64,000 nt of DNA from Emergomyces orientalis (Eukaryota > Ascomycota > Eurotiomycetes > Onygenales > Ajellomycetaceae): NCBI GenBank assembly GCA_002110485.1, contig MOWL01000048.1:1-64000 (forward strand). The letters are read 5' to 3'. Numbering within the stretch: position 1 is the stretch's first letter; the number at the start of each line of letters is the position of its first letter. The notes under the pieces are model-generated. The model saw nothing but the letters and a program-made list of their open reading frames with translations, searched no databases and was not told the DNA's origin. Below, piece by piece: positions 57,343-64,000 of the stretch. The translations under genes and the position numbers were made by a program.

Positions 57343-58947
57343 TTAGTGATGACCGTTTCTATGATGGTAAAGCTGCTCGCGGTAATCCGGCTCGTCGCTG
57401 CTTGAAGTCATCACCACCGATGCGCGATCATAACTTCGACTGCGGCCCTTGGCATCATCCTCGCTGTCCGAGGGGCTCCCATCATAGGCACTAGTTGAGC
57501 GCTTGGCAGTTGATACACGACGGTCCTTGCCACGGCCCTTGATGCCTTTGTTGCTATTCCGATAAAGGGTGGAGAAGTAATTCCACAACTCCTTGTCTTG
57601 TGGGGACATACGCTCGCTGTCGTTGATGGATGCGAATCGTAGGGTTAAGTTTCGGAGGGTTTGGGCGTGGAATTTGTTTTGGTGAGACTTCATTTTTTGT
57701 GCGAATGTTAGCGTTTTGTTTTAAGAACAAAATGGGTCAGTTTGGCTTTGGGTTGAGCCGGTAATACTGACTTTGAGGTTTCCCAATTGCGTAAATTGCT
57801 TCCCGCAGTCGTCTAGTCGACACGTAAACGGTTTTGCCTGTTCATGTGTGATTTTGTGGGCGCGAACGTTCCCTCGTTGCGCAAATTTCTTATGGCATAT
57901 CTCGCACGAGTATGGTTTCTCGCCTGTATGTCTTCGCTCATGAGTCTGCAAGATACGGTTGTAAGTATATGACACATAGGTCCAAGCAGAGGGGTGTGTA
58001 TCTCTTTTCAAAACTCACCTTGAGATTCCCTAGCTGAGAAAACCGCTGACCACATGAGGGCTCTTTGCATGTCTACACATATCCATAATGAGCCTCAATT
58101 TCCCTATGTCATTAAAAAAACAACGAATTACTGACGATCGACTTACAAATGGCTTGTCACCAGTATGTGCCCGCATATGGATATCTAGATGCGTTTTCTG
58201 GAAAAAGCTCTTCCTGCACTGGGGTAGGTTGCATTCATATTTCCTTTTAGGTTTTTGGTTGGAGGATGGAATGCGATCTTGAGGAGAGCTAGGAAAAATC
58301 CCCTGGTTTCCGGGCATGTGGTTGGCGTAGGCTGGGTGAATCCAATTGGTGACGCCATTATTGAACTTTTGTTGCAAAGGAGGGAGTTGGTGTTCCACCT
58401 GGGGCGATGATGTTTGCGGTTTGGCTTGTATGGCTTTCATTAGGGTGTCCACCTCTGTCCCAAACTCCACCTCGGGCTTGGGTGCAGGCTTCGAATCCTC
58501 ATGCTGTGTAATACTTCGCATTGGTGCAGGGTTCACACGCTGCGGGGGGGGAGGGGGAGGGGGAATAGGGTCTTCTTTCGGGGGCGAAGGTCTGATTAAA
58601 CGAGGGTTTGGATTTTTAACATGGCGGACATCTGAGAGCTGCTGCACCGGGTTCGTCTCGGTGGCCAGCCGAGGATGATGCGAATTAACCTGGGGGCTCG
58701 GATTCGAGTTGAAATAACCCTGGTAGGAGGCATGGTGAGGATTGTTATTCAATATGTGGCCGAAGCCACTGAAGGACGGCGGTTGCAGAGGTGTTGAATA
58801 TGGTATTGGTGGGTTCGAGAAATACGCGATATTCTGGTCATGATGATGGTGGTGATGATGTTGATGAGGAGCCATCATGCGGCGATGGGCAACAGCGTTC
58901 ATGTCATGGTTTGTGACAGTATACGTAACCGGGACCGCCGTCTCCAT
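57343..58947 (-). CDS. C2H2 zinc-finger transcription factor, Azf1-like
   Basis: Four exons, 58947..58147, 58072..58019, 57945..57772 and 57687..57343, give 457 aa. Four tandem C2H2 fingers lie at about residues 240 to 350: CNLPQCRKSFFQKTHLDIHM, CKEPSCGQRFSQLGNLKTHE, CEICHKKFAQRGNVRAHKIT and CRLDDCGKQFTQLGNLKSHQ, joined by HTGDKPF/HTGEKPY linkers. The finger order and words match the Azf1 group, which in budding yeast acts on carbon and cell-wall genes. The N-terminus is His/Pro/Asn-rich, with a HHHHHHH run and a proline run (PIPPPPPPP). After the fingers comes a conserved helix (FASINDSERMSPQDKELWNY) and a Ser-rich acidic tail. Introns fall inside or between fingers. Target genes cannot be told from the sequence. 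Confidence 0.9.
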
Positions 58948-61900
58948 CTCGAATTTCAGCGGACGGGCACGGCAAGCGCGTGGTCCGACCGTGTCTGTCG
59001 ACGATAGTCAACGAAGGCGTCGGAGGATAGGTTTCCAGTTCCTGAAACCAGCGGAGAATAATAGTAGTCGACGCACGTCAGTTGAAATAAAGATAGTGTA
59101 ACTTGATTTTCTTTTTCTACTATTTTGTTCTTTTCTTTTCTTTTCTTTTTTAGAACAAGCCTCTTTGCTTTTTTCTTTTCTTCTGATGCTTTTCTTTTGC
59201 TGTCACAAGATGCCCTTGTTCCTGGCAACTACCTCTGCCGATGACGATTGGTGTTTGAAGGTTCTCCGCAAAATAAGAGCTGCTATGCCGACCTGAGAAG
59301 CAGTGAACTACTGCGAATAGAAGTGTGTCTTTGGTAGATGGAAGACGGTAATGGAATCGCAGCAATCCCAATTGGCTGCTAGCACTTGCCAGGGATGGCT
59401 CGCGGTTGGGAAAAGTGGACGGGGCAGTGGTAAATATGGGGAGACCCTGTCTGGGTAGTTATACCAAAAAGACGAAGTATGTTTTCGAGGGGATCAACAA
59501 TCGAACGGGTTCCAAGAGTTGCGCAGGCAAACACATAAAGTTGAAGGAAATCAGAGGTAAGATATACAACGATTCTGAAGATCGGCAGCACCCAAAAGCG
59601 GAGTATGGTATTGGGGGTCAGGAAAGATACGCCAGGGGAGTGAGAGTTCAGACCACAGTTTGTTTCCCGACTAGGGTTCCAGGGGGGATGAAGGCTATTG
59701 GGGGTAAAAATACCATTAAGCAAAAACCGGATAGTTGGCGGGGGCAAATAGGAAAGCGAAAAAAGGAGGCCAAGAGGCACGATTGCAGGAAAAGTTTGTG
59801 CTATTTTGTTACCTGCGAAAATAAACAAATTAATGGTGCACTTTCGAGATTCTCTTCTGTCGCATTAGCCGTTGCAGGAGTAGATTTCAAAGGACGATCC
59901 CGAATAATGGTGTTAAGAAGGGGAAAAGCGTGGGAGGAAAGTCGAGCAAGCTTTGATCTTGGGATGAGTACGAGCTAATAACTCGGATATCCCTGACAGA
60001 AAATGGTGGGTGGGATACTGGCTGGGGGTTGCAGCTCCCAAGGCCCTGAGATGGTTCAGGGCTTGAAATTTAGCAGACACTAAAAAATTCCACACCAGTT
60101 AGCTTAGTGTCGGTTTTGGGGGACGGCCGTAAAAGCAAGGCCCGGATTGTGAGCAGAAAAGGCCCAATGGCGACCATCAGCGGATGCCTCAGCGGAGCAG
60201 GGTGGATCCAGAAGAATGCCAGGAACCCAGACAAAAATAATGGCCAGCAAGCAAGCAGTTGGGGAGTACCTATCTGGACCATAATTGCGACAACTAATAA
60301 TAATGGTTAATGCTACTATAATATCATGATTATCATTATTACCCTTATCATACAATCATAATGCGGACAATATAATGATAATGGTAAGGGCAACAATACA
60401 TTTTGTTTCTTCCCTGACTCTATCCATAATAAAGGAAGAGATTCTAGCCACCTGGGAATTCTTGTTTTGTACCGTCTTTTGTTCGAAAGCGGCCTGTCAC
60501 TTTTGGACTTTCATCGACTTGAAGATACCGATCCAGAACGGCCATCGGCTGAGTATCGACTCGACGCAGAGTACGGACTATCAGGATTTGCATTTTGCCA
60601 AGGCGTAGGTATTATTGGGTTCAACCAACCTAGCCTTGAGGAAAAAAGGTTTGTTGTTGATTCGTCACTTTGTTTCGCTCTTGGTCACTTGCTGTGATGG
60701 CTGGATCCAGCGTATGAACAATGGGCAGTGGACGGGAGGGACAACGATGGGCTGGCTCTGTACTGCGCCTGCACACACCCACAGTGTTGGAGCAAGGCCC
60801 ACTCGTTAGTGATGCTTATAATTTCTCGATCTTTCCGCAGCATGCCTGACCACTTGGGCGACTGATCTGTCCAGAGCAGCATGAACCCGGCAGCACGAGG
60901 CGGCGCACCAATCGCGGAAGATCAGAGAGATTCCGTCTTGGGTGTGAGATAGTGTGGCCAAGCTTGAAGTGTGACTTCTAGGTTGCTAGGCGCTGCAGAG
61001 ACACCATCACCATCACTGGGAGGAACCAGGCGCCAGCTGGGGCGGGGCTGTTGCCCATGGACCAATCTGATACGGTGGCACCCTGGCCAATGCAGGGATA
61101 TGGGCTGGTGCGAGACTACGCGCATCGGGTGTCTGGAAACCTCAAACACGTCTACTGGCTTGATCCCAAAGCTGGTCAAATCAAGAAGCCCATCGTGATC
61201 TTGCGACCTGGTTCTTCGGAGTTGTTGGGGATCATAATTGCCATAAACTTCCAAGGTTCAGATACTCCGTAGCGCAGGCTCCTCCCTACAGCGACTTTTT
61301 AGGAGCCAGGAGAGTCAGGATTCAGCCTTCAGGGGGAGGTTCCTGGATGTGCACAACAGCAGGGAGGGTCACAGGTGGCTTGCCCACTAACCTCTCACTG
61401 GCCGTGAAATATTCTAAATACAGTCAGCTAGCCAACCAGGAGAACAAAGGAGGTTTGAGCCATCATTAACATGTTCCATCCGAGTTCGGCTGAGAGTTGG
61501 TTCAAAACCAAAACCCAACATGATACAATAACTACCCGATTTAATGTTCGCTGCTGATAGTCAGATTCAAATATTCATCGTAAAAGGACCCAAGCTGACA
61601 GGCAAACTGACACACCCACTACGGAGTACCGCACCGCTGGTTGTTTATGCATGTCGTTAGAACCCAGTCGTCTTTTCTTGTGGTGTTTTTTGCAGTCAAA
61701 TCATGCTTGATTAAATAAACAGGATAACATTCGGTTACGCAGCTCCACCCAGCAAGCTTCCGGAACAGCCAGGCCAGGCCCAATTCCAAAGCCTCAATCA
61801 AACCTTTCCAGTTGCAAAAATGGGTCGGCCCGTTCCCTCCTCCCAGAGGACTGTGCGGAGCAATTTATCGCCTATGAGCCCACGACCCTGTGGTGAAGCG

Positions 61901-64000
61901 TAATGTTGTTGTCGTTGTTCAGTGTTGGATCACCACAACCGCACCCGATACATATTACTTCACTCCCGGGCCGAATTCCTGGTTTCTACGGCTCAAGGTG
62001 TTTTTCTATCACTAACCCGGTTCGCCTAATGCCATTCTGTCATTGCTAGAGTACTTTTGGCTTTCACTTTAGTCAATGTTGACAGGCTCTCAAGGTGGCC
62101 AAATGATCGGATATCAAGATGTCTGTCTGAACTAACAAGCCCTAAATATGTACAGTACATGTACCTACCCATCACCAGTGCCATTCTTACTTTGAAGAGA
62201 CCCCGTGGCCCTCAGAGGCCGCTGACTGTCTGTCATGGCCTTTAAATTAAACTGTTTATCGGCTTATTTGACGAAAGGAGTGTATACGTCATTCATTCTC
62301 TCTGCGCTGCTCTTTGGCGTCAAACTCTCAACAAAAAACCCACAAGCATAAACCATTGCCCACCCCAAAAAAAAGCAAAAATGCATACATCACTAGAGGG
62401 GCCTGTTTCCCACACTATTCACAGGCCCGCGTGACTGATCTCCAAGGCTAGTGATCGGGTTAGTCGATTCCCCATCCATGGATTTTTGGCTCAGGCGCGA
62501 AGCATTCAGCACTGAATCAACAAGAAGCAGAAGAAAAAGCAAATATCCATTCCCCTTTCAAGAGGAGAAGGGAAAGGGAAGTGGAAAGCGGATGAAGGAA
62601 CAGGGAAAAACACCAGCCTGCTGTTCGGTTGGGAAAACGTACTTGCGACGAAAATGGAGATAAAGTTACAAGATCGAATCGTCAATGCATGCAAGCATTG
62701 GCACATTTTAGGAGCACAGTGACCAACTGGCTGGGCCTCCGCCTCTTCTTTCTTTTTTTCCCTTTTTTCTTTTTTCACACCTCTGCGCTTTTTGCTTTTT
62801 CTTTCCGTTTCTGCATGCATATCCATGGATTCGTTTTCCAAAACTGCACAGCTCAGAGGACTGCTGAGAATTTCATGGTATATCTTTAAGAAGAGTGAAC
62901 TACGATCTTGAGTAGGAAAATCAGGGCCATAGCTACTTCTATCAAATCTGGATATGACAGATAATAACATAAACAAGAAACAAAAAAACAATCGGACCTA
63001 ACGAATTCTTGGAGACTGATACGTCCTAGGCTCCAAGCCCCTCTCCTTTTCTTTTTCCCAATTTTGTGTGTTTGCTTCTTTTAAGGCTAGCCTCATTTCT
63101 TTTTTCGTCTGTTTCGACGCAGTGGCGCGCGCCACACGGCATAGCAAAAAAAAGGAGCCCCTCATGAACTGATTTTTCATAATGACGAGGCATTGGAATG
63201 AGCAAAGGAGGGCCGACATGGCCTACCAGTGCAGCGTTTTTTCAAATCGGCTTTCTTACTACTGTGGAGCTGGGTGTCAAGGGGTGTTTCATGTGGCTCT
63301 TTGCGCAAATGCGCCTTAGTTAAGCATCACTTTCTGTCGAAAGCATGCGCCCTCTTCACCCTACCCCCCAACCCCCCACCCAAAACCTTCGTAAACCTAG
63401 CATTTTCAAAGGCTGTTAAACGCTAGGGACGAAAATCGCACCCTTCCGACTCCGTTTCGCAGCGGAGGACGAGGTTTGTGTTTTCGTGGAGGGTCGCTCC
63501 CTTGTCACCTTTAGGGAGGAGGAGTGAACCAAGAGACGATCCAAGCTAGTAACTTTTGGGGTGGATCGTTACCTATTTTTCAGAGTCTGGGGGTCTGCAC
63601 GTTCTTGTTGATTGATCGGGAATTAGTGAGTTTCGTTCATCCGGTACGGAAAAAGCAACCCGGATGTAAGAAACAAGCACATTATTGTCCGGCTTTAATT
63701 CGAGGATTAAGACCCTCTTATCCAATTGGCGGAATGGCGACCTCTAGGAAGTTTTGATTCAGATCCCCCGGCTTTCCAAGCTGTGAGAAACAGCCTAGTG
63801 CGCTAGCATCAGCATGTCAGACAAGCACCAAGCATCACGAACGGACCCAAGCTGGCTTGCTCCCTTCAGAAAATAGAAAAAGAAAAAGAAAAAGAAAACA
63901 TAATCTTGCTCCAAGCCTGTGGAAGAAAAGAAGAAAAATGGGGGTCTTGGAGATGTCCGGCGCATGATTTTACCCTCTTCTTCCCGCCGTTTCCTGACAA
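58948..64000. other. 5-kb region without a supported gene
   Basis: No exon chain or known domain could be found on either strand. The first part (to about 60,000) probably holds the promoter and leader of the zinc-finger gene; it contains a TTTTC-rich run at 59133 to 59152 and a GC-richer 190-codon open frame on the plus strand (59406 to 59978) with no recognised motif. AT-rich imperfect repeats of ATAAT/ATTAT type lie at about 60292 to 60385. The rest is mid-GC with purine/pyrimidine runs (for example GAAAAA repeats near 63870 to 63897) and some short frames of doubtful value. Confidence 0.4.

Noticed and set aside
15051..58947. A gene cluster or coordinated system among the right-hand genes
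   Set aside because: The genes belong to unrelated housekeeping pathways with mixed strands and separate promoters; several mitochondrial and RNA genes side by side is not enough to claim a cluster.

Overview
This is nuclear DNA of a filamentous ascomycete. The genes carry many short introns with GTNNGN-type donors and CTAAC-like branch points. The gene set includes the CCAAT-factor subunit HapE and ribosomal protein eL28, which budding yeast lacks. I would place it in Eurotiomycetes, most probably Onygenales. The lineage is an inference; the strongest hint is a transposon block from which CpG has almost vanished, as has been described for mutated repeats in Onygenales.

Left part (1 to about 14,900) is a repeat island. 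It holds a frameshifted Ty1/copia gag-pol on the minus strand that runs off the left edge, a head-to-head pair of LTR-like repeats, and a decayed Ty3/gypsy integrase/chromodomain fragment. Next comes a roughly 6 kb non-LTR retrotransposon (gag-like ORF1; ORF2 with endonuclease, reverse transcriptase and RNase H; AAT-repeat tail) inside a 7 kb AT-rich segment with only two CpG dinucleotides that I can find. Right after it lie a cysteine-rich single-pass membrane protein gene, a tRNA-like sequence and a 199-bp element with TG..CA ends.

Right part (15,051 to about 58,950) is ordinary housekeeping euchromatin with 17 genes whose exon models I could close in frame. They are mitochondrial tryptophanyl-tRNA synthetase, mitoribosomal S10, purine nucleoside phosphorylase, Fcf2, HapE, exocyst Sec15, a Mei2-like RNA-binding protein, RNase MRP subunit Rmp1, GPI ethanolamine-phosphate transferase Las21/Gpi7, a DUF2423 nucleolar protein, a Siz/PIAS SUMO ligase, TRAPP subunit Trs33, cytosolic malate dehydrogenase, eL28, a DUF2015 protein, splicing factor Hsh49/SF3b4 and Tom7. 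Two more follow: an Flx1-type mitochondrial carrier and an Azf1-like C2H2 transcription factor. The last 5 kb contain no gene I can support.

The genes do not form a pathway or cluster; mitochondrial functions (five genes) and RNA/ribosome functions (six genes) are merely common. I found no biosynthetic cluster, CRISPR array or clearly new system. The most notable features are the CpG-free retrotransposon with its Arg-to-stop pattern, the back-to-back LTRs, the very small exons in hapE, the Mei2-like gene, TOM7 and MDH, and the cysteine-rich surface protein at the edge of the repeat island.
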